A stretch of 6,989 bases of DNA from Parcubacteria group bacterium GW2011_GWD2_43_10 (GTDB lineage: Bacteria; Patescibacteriota; Patescibacteriia; Veblenbacterales; UBA10138), in assembly GCA_000995845.1 (NCBI GenBank), contig LCEZ01000039.1, positions 1-6,989 of the forward strand. Reading direction: 5' to 3'. The notes under the pieces are model-generated. The model saw nothing but the letters and a program-made list of their open reading frames with translations, made no database searches and was not told the origin of the DNA. Within the stretch, counting starts at the first letter, position 1; each line of letters starts with the position of its first letter. The translations under genes were made by a program, and so were the position numbers. Shown in pieces: positions 1-6,712 of the stretch.

Positions 1-260
1 AGCATTTCAAAAAAAGTCAGGTGAGTATCATCGCCCACTTCTTCAATATCCCCTGTCCGAATACATTTTTGGGCTGAAGCCAAACGTTTGCCGGCGTGAT
101 GCTCTTCACCTAAAAGATAAGGCACCAACGGATGCATGCCGGCAGTGGTGAAAAGAACAGTCGGGTCATTAGCCGGCACCAGCGAAGCTGACGGAATAAC
201 TTTATGACCTTTGGTAGCAAAAAATTCTAAAAACTTTTTCCTGAGCTCTAATGATGTCAT
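1..260 (-). CDS. alaS: Alanyl-tRNA synthetase, N-terminal fragment (cut by window edge)
   Basis: Translating the minus strand from the ATG at 258-260 gives 86 complete codons that run off the window at base 1. The protein would charge tRNA-Ala with alanine in the cytoplasm. The visible part is the start of the class II catalytic domain. It opens with MTSLELRKKFLEFF and continues with SLVPANDPTVLFTTAGM (motif 1 region), QKCIRTGDIEEVGDDTH and FFEM, all in the order expected of AlaS. The QKCIRTGDI(D/E)EVGDDTH form resembles short bacterial and CPR versions more than the E. coli protein. Only 12 bases separate the start from the mnmA stop, so the two are probably co-transcribed. A weak TTAGG lies about 6 nt upstream of the ATG. 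The editing and C-terminal domains are outside the window, so overall length and completeness cannot be judged. Confidence 0.93.
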   Translation of the reverse strand, partial: MTSLELRKKFLEFFATKGHKVIPSASLVPANDPTVLFTTAGMHPLVPYLLGEEHHAGKRLASAQKCIRTGDIEEVGDDTHLTFFEM

Positions 261-272
261 ACGCGCCTAATC

Positions 273-1397
273 TTACCAAGAAAATTTAGTTTTTTCAACT
301 TTATCAATAACCGCCCCTCCAAGCACTACTAATCCTGTCTTGTTTTTTTTATAAAGCACGGCTGATTGTCCTGGGGTAATAGCACGCTGTGGTTCACGGA
401 AATTTATCTTAAGGCCATCGCCAGATTTTTTAATTGCGGCCGCAAATGCCGGGTGACGATACCGATGCCGTACTAGTAACACTGCTGGTAATTTAACTGG
501 TTTATTAATCCAATGCGGCTTACTGGTAATGCAACTTTTAGCCATTATTAATCTTTGTTCATTTTTATGACCAATAATAAGCTGATTTGCTCGCCAATTT
601 CGCCCCAACACATACCAAGGACCATTAGAAAGCCCTAAACCTTCACGCTGACCAATAGTATAAAACCATAAGCCGCGATGCTGTCCGACAACACGGCCTC
701 GAGTATCAATCAAGTCACCTGGCTTTTCCGGCAAGCGCGTGCGCAGAAAATCAAAGATCTTAACCTCACCTACAAAGCAAATTCCTTGGCTGTCGGGCTT
801 TTCTGCTACCGGTAGTTTTAATCGCTTGGCTAATTTCCTAACTTCTGGCTTAGTCATCTCCCCTACTGGAAATAACAAATGTTTAAGCTGAAGCTGTGTT
901 AAGGTGTAAAGAAAATACGACTGGTCTTTTTTATCATCAGTTCCACTGAGCAGCTGCCAGAGATTATTCTTTTCACCCTGCGGGTGATTACCCGTAGGGT
1001 GAGATTTTCCGGCATAATGTCCGGTGGCAATAAAATCAGCACCTTCCTTTAAAGCTCTTATTAGAAATAATGGTATTTTGACATATTGATTACAGCGCAC
1101 ATCAGGATTAGGCGTACGGCCACGTTTATATTCATGGAAAAAATAATCTATAACAAAACGCTGGTATTGCTTTTCAAAATCCCAAACGGCAAATGGAATT
1201 TTTAAATGCCGCGCTACCCGAGCGGCATCATCCCGTTCACGCACCCAATTGCATTCGCCAGCTAAATTATCATGCGTCCCAGTGAAGTTTTTCATAAACA
1301 CTGCGTGCACGGCATAACCCTGTTTTTTTAAGAGATACGCGGACACGGCGGAATCTACCCCACCGGATAATGCCATAATAACTTTAACCTTAGTCAT
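273..1397 (-). CDS. mnmA: tRNA-specific 2-thiouridylase MnmA
   Basis: This 374-residue protein has the usual length of MnmA, which uses ATP and a relayed sulfur atom to thiolate U34 of tRNA-Lys, -Glu and -Gln. The PP-loop SGGVDS is at residues 11-16, TGHYA at 125-129 and DQSYFLY at 159-164. Both catalytic cysteines are present: Cys102 in NPDVRCN and Cys207 in GICFVGE, matching Cys102 and Cys199 of E. coli. The C-terminal half carries TIGQREGLG (247-255) and TPGQSAVLY (341-349), typical of the central and beta-barrel domains. The first ATG is preferred because residues 4-9 form the beta strand leading into the PP-loop; Met8 would remove it. The upstream GAGG is only 1 nt from that ATG, an unusually tight spacing. 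The gene starts 15 nt after a strong hairpin terminator and is followed at 12 nt by alaS. No sulfur-relay partner is visible nearby. Confidence 0.96.
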   Translation of the reverse strand: MTKVKVIMALSGGVDSAVSAYLLKKQGYAVHAVFMKNFTGTHDNLAGECNWVRERDDAARVARHLKIPFAVWDFEKQYQRFVIDYFFHEYKRGRTPNPDVRCNQYVKIPLFLIRALKEGADFIATGHYAGKSHPTGNHPQGEKNNLWQLLSGTDDKKDQSYFLYTLTQLQLKHLLFPVGEMTKPEVRKLAKRLKLPVAEKPDSQGICFVGEVKIFDFLRTRLPEKPGDLIDTRGRVVGQHRGLWFYTIGQREGLGLSNGPWYVLGRNWRANQLIIGHKNEQRLIMAKSCITSKPHWINKPVKLPAVLLVRHRYRHPAFAAAIKKSGDGLKINFREPQRAITPGQSAVLYKKNKTGLVVLGGAVIDKVEKTKFSW

Positions 1398-1412
1398 ACC
1401 TCATCACTCTAG

Positions 1413-1450
1413 CAAAAACCACCCTCTTGAACAAAACAGGGTGGTTTTTG
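1413..1450 (-). terminator. Intrinsic terminator after the sortase gene
   Basis: A perfect 13-bp inverted repeat, CAAAAACCACCCT (1413-1425) and AGGGTGGTTTTTG (1438-1450), encloses a 12-nt loop. Read on the minus strand, the GC-rich half of the stem is followed by a run of five T, as in a Rho-independent terminator. The A-run on the opposite arm makes it potentially bidirectional, but no plus-strand gene approaches it. It lies 15 nt beyond the sortase stop and 15 nt before the mnmA ATG, so it separates the surface-protein unit from the tRNA-related genes. Confidence 0.85.
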
Positions 1451-1465
1451 ATCAATAATTTATTT

Positions 1466-2263
1466 TTACTCCACTAATTCAGCTTGGGCTAAAAAGCGCT
1501 TTAAGGCCGTGCCGACAGGATAAGAAGTTTGAACTGTCAGCAGCTTCTTCTGATAGTTGTATTGTGACAGATATTTGACTTCGTTTGGTAAAGCAATGGC
1601 TGTGCTGGTAACTTTATAAGTATAAACCTTGCCAGCACTATCAGTTAATTTAATTTCACTGCCAATCTTGATATTTGGTAACTTGGCAAATATCGTTTTA
1701 TAACTGCCCTTAGCCCAGCGATAATCAGACGAATGGCCAAAAACATACATATTGCCTAGTTGCCCGGGCAGAGCCGTGCCTGGATACTGCACCACGCCCT
1801 GCTGCAAACCTAATTGAAAGGTCTTTTCCGTGCGGTCGCTAACATATACTATTGGGACAGAAATTTTAAGACTAGGAATACTTAAACTACCCGCTACCCA
1901 AACTGTTGAGGTCTTAGTCTTGGTAGTAGTGGCTACTTGGGCTTGATTGGTCAATTCACTTACCGGCGGCACGTCCTCACCCACCGCCTCAGCCACTTCT
2001 GAAGAAATACCATCTGGCAAAGTTGTTATTTCTGCGACTTCTGCTGGTGTAGTTATAACTTGGTTATTTTCTGAAAAATGATATTTATACGGCAAAACAA
2101 ACTTAGGATTAGTAGCAATTAATCCAGCGGCCACAATACCTAAACTAAATAAGACGGGTTTTAACCAACGGCGCATAATACCAATATTAAACCATGAGTT
2201 AGCACGACCTGGCAAAGGTTTTTGTTTAACTACGAAATTAACCCCCTGATACTCTTGAATCAT
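1466..2263 (-). CDS. Membrane-anchored sortase-family protein with Ser in place of the catalytic Cys
   Basis: The 265-residue protein has a cytoplasmic N-terminus, one membrane segment at about 33-50, an acidic and Thr-rich linker to about 120, and a sortase beta-barrel at about 125-262. The catalytic His context is VFGHSSDYRW (His177) and the catalytic Arg context is GTALKRF (Arg256). The C-terminus AQAEL also matches class D/E-like sortases. Such enzymes normally have T-C-x-P-x-G-T; here it reads QTSYPVGT, with Ser247 (codon TCT, bases 1523-1525) where the nucleophilic Cys belongs. No cysteine occurs anywhere in the protein. The family cleaves LPXTG-like signals and joins the substrate to an amine. 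The gene lies 33 nt downstream of a gene ending in LPRTG, the natural candidate substrate. The ATG at 2263 has an in-frame TAA two codons upstream but no clear ribosome binding site; Met30 (2176), just before the membrane segment, is an alternative. Family assignment is firm; activity is uncertain. Confidence 0.9.
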   Translation of the reverse strand: MIQEYQGVNFVVKQKPLPGRANSWFNIGIMRRWLKPVLFSLGIVAAGLIATNPKFVLPYKYHFSENNQVITTPAEVAEITTLPDGISSEVAEAVGEDVPPVSELTNQAQVATTTKTKTSTVWVAGSLSIPSLKISVPIVYVSDRTEKTFQLGLQQGVVQYPGTALPGQLGNMYVFGHSSDYRWAKGSYKTIFAKLPNIKIGSEIKLTDSAGKVYTYKVTSTAIALPNEVKYLSQYNYQKKLLTVQTSYPVGTALKRFLAQAELVE

Positions 2264-2296
2264 AAGTTAATGGGATGAGTTCAATCCTTGTCCAAA

Positions 2297-5200
2297 TTAA
2301 TGAGTAAATTTGGCAAAGTGCATTGATAACGCTTTTGAATAACGGCGTTTAAGCCAAGGGTAAGCGGCTAACCCTGGAATTATAACCAATTGTGCTAAGT
2401 CAAACGGGAAACCAGTACGAGGTAATTCTGTGGAAGCACCTAAAACAGATGGTGAAGGAATATAGCATCCTGCAAATGCACTGGTATCAATACCTTTTAT
2501 CTCTTGGCCAACGCTTATCTGCCTAATTTCTGCATTGGTCATGTTTTTAGCCAACGAAGCTATAACATTATAAGCATTAGTTGAATCGCTGGGGATGTAA
2601 TAGCGTTTACCATCAAGGGGCGAAACATACCAAACCTGGCCAGCTTCTTCTATTTGCATGAAGAAACGACCTTTTTGTTCATTAGCAAAAGTTTGATCAG
2701 TCACTGCTTTATCAGCACCTAATGGATTATAACCATTTTGCAGCTCAACATAATCAGTAAAGCCATCAGAATCAGTATCAGCCGCGATTGCATTGGTACC
2801 AATAGCTTCCTCATACAAATCAGGCAAATTATCACCATCAGTATCTGTACCTGCTATGTTCTGGCTTAATCCTAATGGAATCTTAGTCAAATTATCATTA
2901 GTAATGCCATCAGCAAATGACTTCACAACAGTCATGGTATTGGGCGCACCTGGAATATAATATTTTAATCCAGAAGAATAATGCACATACCATATCTGCC
3001 CTTGGGCTTCAGACTGGATTAATAATTTACCTTTAGCTGAATTAATTACTGACTGATTGGGCGAAGTTACTAGTTCAGACTCAGCTGTAACTAAATTGGT
3101 ACAACTTAAGACTTGGCCTGGCGGAGTGCAGTTTGAGGTAGTAGCTTGGCGAATTTCTATACTACCCGTAGCACGCTGGAATTTAATATAAACTGTTTGC
3201 CCGTCACCAGCTGGTATAGCCCAAGGAATACTAGCAACTGGACTAATAATTGTAGCTGCATCAAAAGCAATGTTTTGACTAATGCTTATAGCATTTACAT
3301 CAGAGCCGTAAGTGAATGAAAGTGTTGCATTAGGACCACAAGTAATAGTGGCATTAACCGGGCTGGGATTAGGGTTACAGGAAGCGCCCGTGCAGCCACC
3401 ACCACCTCCCCCTCCTCCACCACCGCTCGGGTCATTATTGGTTATGGTACAGGTTTTAGTTTCGCCAGCGGCGATTGTACCGGAACATTCAGCCGACCGG
3501 GATTTAGTGTAGTTAAAATTGTCTACCTCATCCACGTTATAATCACCCGGATCAACTGAAATTGTGACACCAGGAGCCTCAACACCTGCAAAGGAAGTTT
3601 GCGATGGATTTTGTGCGGTCACACTCATAGTGAAATCACCAGCTGATTTACTACCAGTGCCGCTATCATTGATAACATGTTTAATTACAATGAGAGTACC
3701 TTTATCTGGGTCATCATTAGTAATAGTGCAAGTCTTTATCTCTTGGGTAGCAATGGTACCAGAACAATCAGCTGACTTGGTTTTGGTGTAGCCTAAAGTA
3801 TCAACTTCCTCAATTACATAATCACCTGGATCAACATCCACCATTACTCCTGGGGCATCTTGCCCAGCGTAGATATTTTGGAAATTGTTGGCCGCCTGCA
3901 CTAAGATACTGAAATCATTTGCTACCTTAGTCCAGCCGTTATCATTAATTACCTTCTTAATTATTACTAGTTTGCCCTTAGGGGGAGGCGGAGGTGGAAT
4001 ATCATCATTGGTGATAGTGCAAGTTTTGGTCTCACCCGCAGCAATTACACCAGTACAGTCACCAGTCATAGTCATAGTATAGGCTGGGTCCTGGTCCTCA
4101 GTGACATTGAAATCACCTACTGGAACTTGGGTTTGTACACCCGGAGCTTCTGCTCCTGGAAAAGAAGTATTAAGGCTGCCAGTTCCTGCTTCAAGATGCA
4201 TGGTGAAATCTGGTGAGTTCTTAGTACCACCATCATCATTTGATACGTGCTTAATAACAATTATATAAGCTGGATCAGGTGGTGGTGGTACTGGATCATC
4301 ATTCGTCACGGTGCAGGTCATAGTTTCCCCAACAGCGATAGTGCCCTGGCAATTATCATAGCTTACGCTGTAACCTAAACTATTTTGCTCAACTACCAGA
4401 TAACCCCCTGGCTCAACACTAAATTCGGTCCCAGTTTCATTACCAGGAATAGTTTGCTGGAAATTACCAGCCGCGGTTACATCAATGTTAAAGTCTGCCG
4501 CTACTTTTATGCCGCCGTTATCATTAATAACATGTTTTATTACAATCAACTTTGATTCCTCGGGTGGAATATCATCATTAGTCACAGTACAAGTTTTAGA
4601 TTCGCCATGCGCGATCGTACCCGTACAATCAGCTGATAAGGTCATGGCATAACCTGGATCCTGAATTTCGGAAACGCTGTAATCTCCTGGCTCTATTGTC
4701 ACATTAGTGCCAGTCGGTGAACCAGGGAAACTAGCTGGATTAGGATTAATGCCTGTTACCTGCATGGTAAAATCAGCTGGTTGTTTAGTACCGCCATCAT
4801 CATTGAAAACAATTTTCTTAACAATTAATTCTGCTTGGCAGGCAATATCAACAATTGTATGAACCGTGTTAGACAATACCCACTCCCAGCCTAATTCTTG
4901 AGCAGTCACCCGGGCAGTATTTGGAATATCAAACAAGCCACAACCAGTAATTTCATTAACGGTTGCTTGCCAGGAAATTTCACCCACTTCGCCTGGTGTC
5001 AACTCATGGGCATTCCAGCGAAGCATTGATTCAAAAAACACAGGATATGAACCATAACCCGCACTAATATTTGGTGTATGATTCTCACTCACATAAGTCA
5101 GGCGTGGATCAACCATATCCTGAACTTTAACACCGCCGCCAGTACAAACTCCGGTACCGGTATTTTCCACGCGTAGGCTATATGTAAGCAAATCTCCTGA

Positions 5201-6712
5201 ATTAGCTATTTGTTTATCTACCTGCTTGGTTATTTCCAGTTCACAATAAATGGATTCATTATCGTCATTAGTCACGGTGCAAGTTTTTGATTCGCCATGT
5301 GCGATCGTACCAGCACAATCAGCTGACAAAGTTTTATCATAACCAGCTACTGATTGCTCATCTACACTGTAAACCCCGGGTTCAACAGTTACACTGGTGC
5401 CGGTTTCACTGCCAGGAAATGAGCCTTGAGATGGATTTACTGCTGTAACTAGCATAGTAAAATCATCAGCTTCGGCTTGTCCGCCATTATCATTTATAAC
5501 GTGCTTTTTAACAATAATTTCTGCCTGACACGCAATATCAACTACCGTATGCACGGTATTGGACAAGACCCATTGCCAATTTAATTGCGTAGCGGTTATG
5601 CGGGCAGTGTTCGGCATATCATATAGTCCGCAACCAGTAATCGGCTTGACGCTGGCGGTCCAGGTTATTTGTCCTGTTTCACCAGGTGTAAGTTCATGTG
5701 CGTTCCAGCGAAGCATTGAACCATCAAACACTGGATCATTGCCATAGCCCGGATCAATATTGGAGCTATGGGTTTCATTGATATAATCTAGCATCGGAAA
5801 AACCTCGTCCTGAACTTTAACACCGCCGCCAGTACAATTAGCCGTACCTACGTTAGTAAAGTTTAGAGTGTAAGTTAAAATATCGTCTGGATTAGCTATT
5901 ATTTTATCTACTGACTTAATAATTTCCAATTCACAAAAATTTGTCGGATTATCATTATTAATTATAGTACAATACTTAGTCTCGCCAGCATTGATTGTGC
6001 CGGTACAACTAGAAGTTCGTGATTTGATGTAGCCAGCAATTAAAATTTCATCTGCTTCATAATTACCAGGATCAACTATTACAGTTGTACCTGAAGAGTT
6101 ACCAAGAAAAGTTGACAGCGACGGATTAACTGCTGATACGGTCATGGTAAAATCAGCTGGTTGTTTAGTACCACCGTTATCATTCACCACCTTTTTCTTT
6201 ACAATCAAAATTCCTTTGTCAGTTAAACAGGTGCTGACTGTAACTGCTGTATTCACATTTTCAATCCTGCTGGCCATAGTTGTTAATTCAGCCTCAGTGA
6301 CAGGTGGCACTTGCTGTAACATGGCATCAGCTTGACTGGCTAATTGATTTAAAGTAATAACATCACCCGGAACATAACCACTACCAGCACCAATGGCAAT
6401 ATTGAATTTCAAAGCTAATAACTGTCCACGGACTTTATTAGCTGGAGAATCAGCATAATTATTAAAAACATCATCACCTTCAACAGTAGTATTTATCACC
6501 ATGCCTCCCAAAGTTTGCGGTAAAATCCACTCGCTTTGGTGAGTTTTCCAATACCCCATTGACCAAACATTTAATGTTTGACAGCCTGTGGCTGAAGCTG
6601 GAAAACTGAAAGTAAAGGCCAAGGACTGAACTACTAAAGCCAAAATAGCAAAAATGCTAAATGGCACCGAAATCGTCTTAAGGTGACGAAAACCTTTATT
6701 AGAATGATACAT
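2297..6712 (-). CDS. Giant LPXTG-type surface protein with prealbumin/CnaB-like and DUF11-like repeats
   Basis: About 1,471 residues from the ATG at 6712. A TTG at 6727 would add five residues; ATG is preferred, although neither has a ribosome binding site. Order: signal peptide (hydrophobic 16-36, likely cleavage after ASA at 39-41); GYWKTH domain (44-162); prealbumin-like P1 (166-255); DUF11-like D1 (259-395); P2 (396-485); D2 (489-625); P3 to P7 (626-715, 720-807, 814-905, 912-1002, 1005-1094); ten Gly (1097-1106); Ig-like segment with GDGQTVYIKF (about 1115-1195); WYV domain (1227-1290); two DxDxDG loops (1290-1331); second WYV domain (1347-1409); LPRTG (1430-1434), hydrophobic stretch (1438-1454), then KRR. 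It should be exported and linked to the envelope by a sortase, most simply the downstream one. Its ligand and role are unknown; adhesin, host-contact fibre or surface-layer component are possible. Pro-rich linkers separate P4, P5 and P6. The reading frame is intact throughout. Confidence 0.93.
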   Translation of the reverse strand: MYHSNKGFRHLKTISVPFSIFAILALVVQSLAFTFSFPASATGCQTLNVWSMGYWKTHQSEWILPQTLGGMVINTTVEGDDVFNNYADSPANKVRGQLLALKFNIAIGAGSGYVPGDVITLNQLASQADAMLQQVPPVTEAELTTMASRIENVNTAVTVSTCLTDKGILIVKKKVVNDNGGTKQPADFTMTVSAVNPSLSTFLGNSSGTTVIVDPGNYEADEILIAGYIKSRTSSCTGTINAGETKYCTIINNDNPTNFCELEIIKSVDKIIANPDDILTYTLNFTNVGTANCTGGGVKVQDEVFPMLDYINETHSSNIDPGYGNDPVFDGSMLRWNAHELTPGETGQITWTASVKPITGCGLYDMPNTARITATQLNWQWVLSNTVHTVVDIACQAEIIVKKHVINDNGGQAEADDFTMLVTAVNPSQGSFPGSETGTSVTVEPGVYSVDEQSVAGYDKTLSADCAGTIAHGESKTCTVTNDDNESIYCELEITKQVDKQIANSGDLLTYSLRVENTGTGVCTGGGVKVQDMVDPRLTYVSENHTPNISAGYGSYPVFFESMLRWNAHELTPGEVGEISWQATVNEITGCGLFDIPNTARVTAQELGWEWVLSNTVHTIVDIACQAELIVKKIVFNDDGGTKQPADFTMQVTGINPNPASFPGSPTGTNVTIEPGDYSVSEIQDPGYAMTLSADCTGTIAHGESKTCTVTNDDIPPEESKLIVIKHVINDNGGIKVAADFNIDVTAAGNFQQTIPGNETGTEFSVEPGGYLVVEQNSLGYSVSYDNCQGTIAVGETMTCTVTNDDPVPPPPDPAYIIVIKHVSNDDGGTKNSPDFTMHLEAGTGSLNTSFPGAEAPGVQTQVPVGDFNVTEDQDPAYTMTMTGDCTGVIAAGETKTCTITNDDIPPPPPPKGKLVIIKKVINDNGWTKVANDFSILVQAANNFQNIYAGQDAPGVMVDVDPGDYVIEEVDTLGYTKTKSADCSGTIATQEIKTCTITNDDPDKGTLIVIKHVINDSGTGSKSAGDFTMSVTAQNPSQTSFAGVEAPGVTISVDPGDYNVDEVDNFNYTKSRSAECSGTIAAGETKTCTITNNDPSGGGGGGGGGGCTGASCNPNPSPVNATITCGPNATLSFTYGSDVNAISISQNIAFDAATIISPVASIPWAIPAGDGQTVYIKFQRATGSIEIRQATTSNCTPPGQVLSCTNLVTAESELVTSPNQSVINSAKGKLLIQSEAQGQIWYVHYSSGLKYYIPGAPNTMTVVKSFADGITNDNLTKIPLGLSQNIAGTDTDGDNLPDLYEEAIGTNAIAADTDSDGFTDYVELQNGYNPLGADKAVTDQTFANEQKGRFFMQIEEAGQVWYVSPLDGKRYYIPSDSTNAYNVIASLAKNMTNAEIRQISVGQEIKGIDTSAFAGCYIPSPSVLGASTELPRTGFPFDLAQLVIIPGLAAYPWLKRRYSKALSMHFAKFTH
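2354..2425 (-). other. LPRTG cell-wall sorting signal and membrane anchor
   Basis: LPRTG is encoded at 2411-2425 (residues 1430-1434). It is followed by a hydrophobic segment containing DLAQLVIIPGLAAYPWL and then KRR at 1455-1457, the tripartite layout recognised by sortases, which cut between Thr and Gly. A further 14 residues follow the basic cluster, somewhat longer than the usual short tail. The upstream SPSVLGASTE is a plausible flexible spacer. Confidence 0.85.
2486..3034 (-). repeat. Two WYV domains flanking DxDxDG calcium-type loops
   Basis: Copy 1 (2843-3034, residues 1227-1290) and copy 2 (2486-2674, residues 1347-1409) share KG(K/R)-x(4)-Q, GQ(I/V)WYV, G(K or LK)(K/R)YYIP, a helical middle and a TN(D/A)-(N/E)-(L/I) ending. 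Family knowledge: this unnamed domain recurs near the C-terminus of CPR surface proteins. Between the copies (2720-2845) lie DTDGDNLPD at 1290-1298 and DTDSDGFTD at 1312-1320, each followed by an acidic Glu (1301, 1323). These have the thrombospondin type 3 / EF-loop pattern that normally binds calcium. Confidence 0.78.
3395..3424 (-). repeat. Deca-glycine hinge
   Basis: Ten consecutive glycine codons (residues 1097-1106) use a mixture of GGT, GGA, GGG and GGC. They mark the exact boundary between the repeat stalk and the C-terminal region, and are followed by CTGASC and a Pro/Asn stretch. A flexible linker is the simplest reading. Trinucleotide slippage here would only change its length, without a frameshift. 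Confidence 0.85.
3431..4837 (-). repeat. Tandem prealbumin/CnaB-like domains P3 to P7
   Basis: Five consecutive copies of a roughly 90-residue domain follow unit B, seven in all counting P1 and P2. Each runs: L-I-V-x-K-x-V, N-D-x-G, D-F-x-(M/I), a P-G or A-G turn, P-G-(D/G)-Y-x-V-x-E (P5 reads VGDF), D-C-x-G-x-I, E-x-K-T-C-T-(I/V)-T-N. Every copy keeps Lys (633, 726, 821, 919, 1011), Glu (682, 775, 872, 969, 1062) and Asn (712, 804, 902, 999, 1092), numbered from the ATG, plus a Cys pair 12 residues apart. Linkers are IPPEES, PVPPPPDP, IPPPPPP and DPDKG. P5 to P7 share an EAPGV or DAPGV insertion missing from P1 to P4, which suggests the array grew in stages. Confidence 0.87.
4838..6217 (-). 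repeat. Two tandem 690-bp units, each a prealbumin-like plus DUF11-like domain
   Basis: Unit A (5528-6217, P1 plus D1) and unit B (4838-5527, P2 plus D2) are each exactly 690 bp, or 230 codons. Equivalent cysteines fall exactly 230 residues apart (236/466, 260/490, 293/523, 361/591, 395/625). Shared protein landmarks include GGGVKVQD, MLRWNAHELTPGE, NTAR and WVLSNTVHT. At DNA level a 30-bp stretch is identical at 5118-5147 and 5808-5837, again 690 bp apart. The lack of any length change in either copy, with considerable sequence drift elsewhere, points to duplication of the whole two-domain unit. Confidence 0.88.
6227..6583 (-). other. N-terminal GYWKTH domain of the surface protein
   Basis: Residues 44-162 contain GYWKTHQSEW (53-62), LGG, then a stretch with GQLLALKFNIAIGAG and a helix ending in ADAMLQQ. 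The order resembles the GYWKNH...LGG...QLIAAKLN-ANGA...AD-LL pattern seen at the N-terminus of many secreted proteins of Actinobacteria, archaea and CPR. No function is established to my knowledge. Cys44 and Cys162 bracket the segment and could form a disulfide. It is the membrane-distal tip if the C-terminus is anchored. Confidence 0.65.
6590..6712 (-). other. Sec signal peptide of the surface protein
   Basis: The first 41 residues have a basic n-region (Lys6, Arg9, Lys12), a hydrophobic core rich in Phe, Leu, Ile, Val and Ala at about 16-36, and an FPASA ending suited to signal peptidase I. The mature chain would begin with TGCQTLNVW. Together with the C-terminal sorting signal this predicts a protein exported by Sec and then anchored. 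Confidence 0.8.

Noticed and set aside
1466..2263. The sortase gene as a pseudogene
   Set aside because: Apart from the Cys-to-Ser position the frame, length, membrane anchor, His and Arg contexts are intact, so it was kept as a CDS with altered or uncertain activity.
3395..3424. Glycine tract as a phase-variation switch or internal translation start
   Set aside because: The tract is made of mixed GGN triplets, so slippage by whole triplets would keep the frame. Its purine-rich stretch resembles a ribosome binding site, but the only nearby GTG opens a short out-of-frame ORF that soon stops.
3312..4082. Plus-strand open frames at 3312-3512, 3564-3791 and 3885-4082
   Set aside because: They are antisense to the repeated prealbumin domains, resemble one another only because those repeats do, and contain low-complexity proline from the glycine codons. 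No start signals or family motifs were seen.
4838..6217. The 690-bp direct repeats as a mobile element or CRISPR-like array
   Set aside because: The repeats are in-frame protein domains with codon-level drift, no terminal inverted repeats, no transposase and no spacer pattern.
5559..6335. Plus-strand open frames at 5559-5747 and 6144-6335
   Set aside because: They are opposite well-supported domains of the surface protein, with no ribosome binding site and no recognisable motif.
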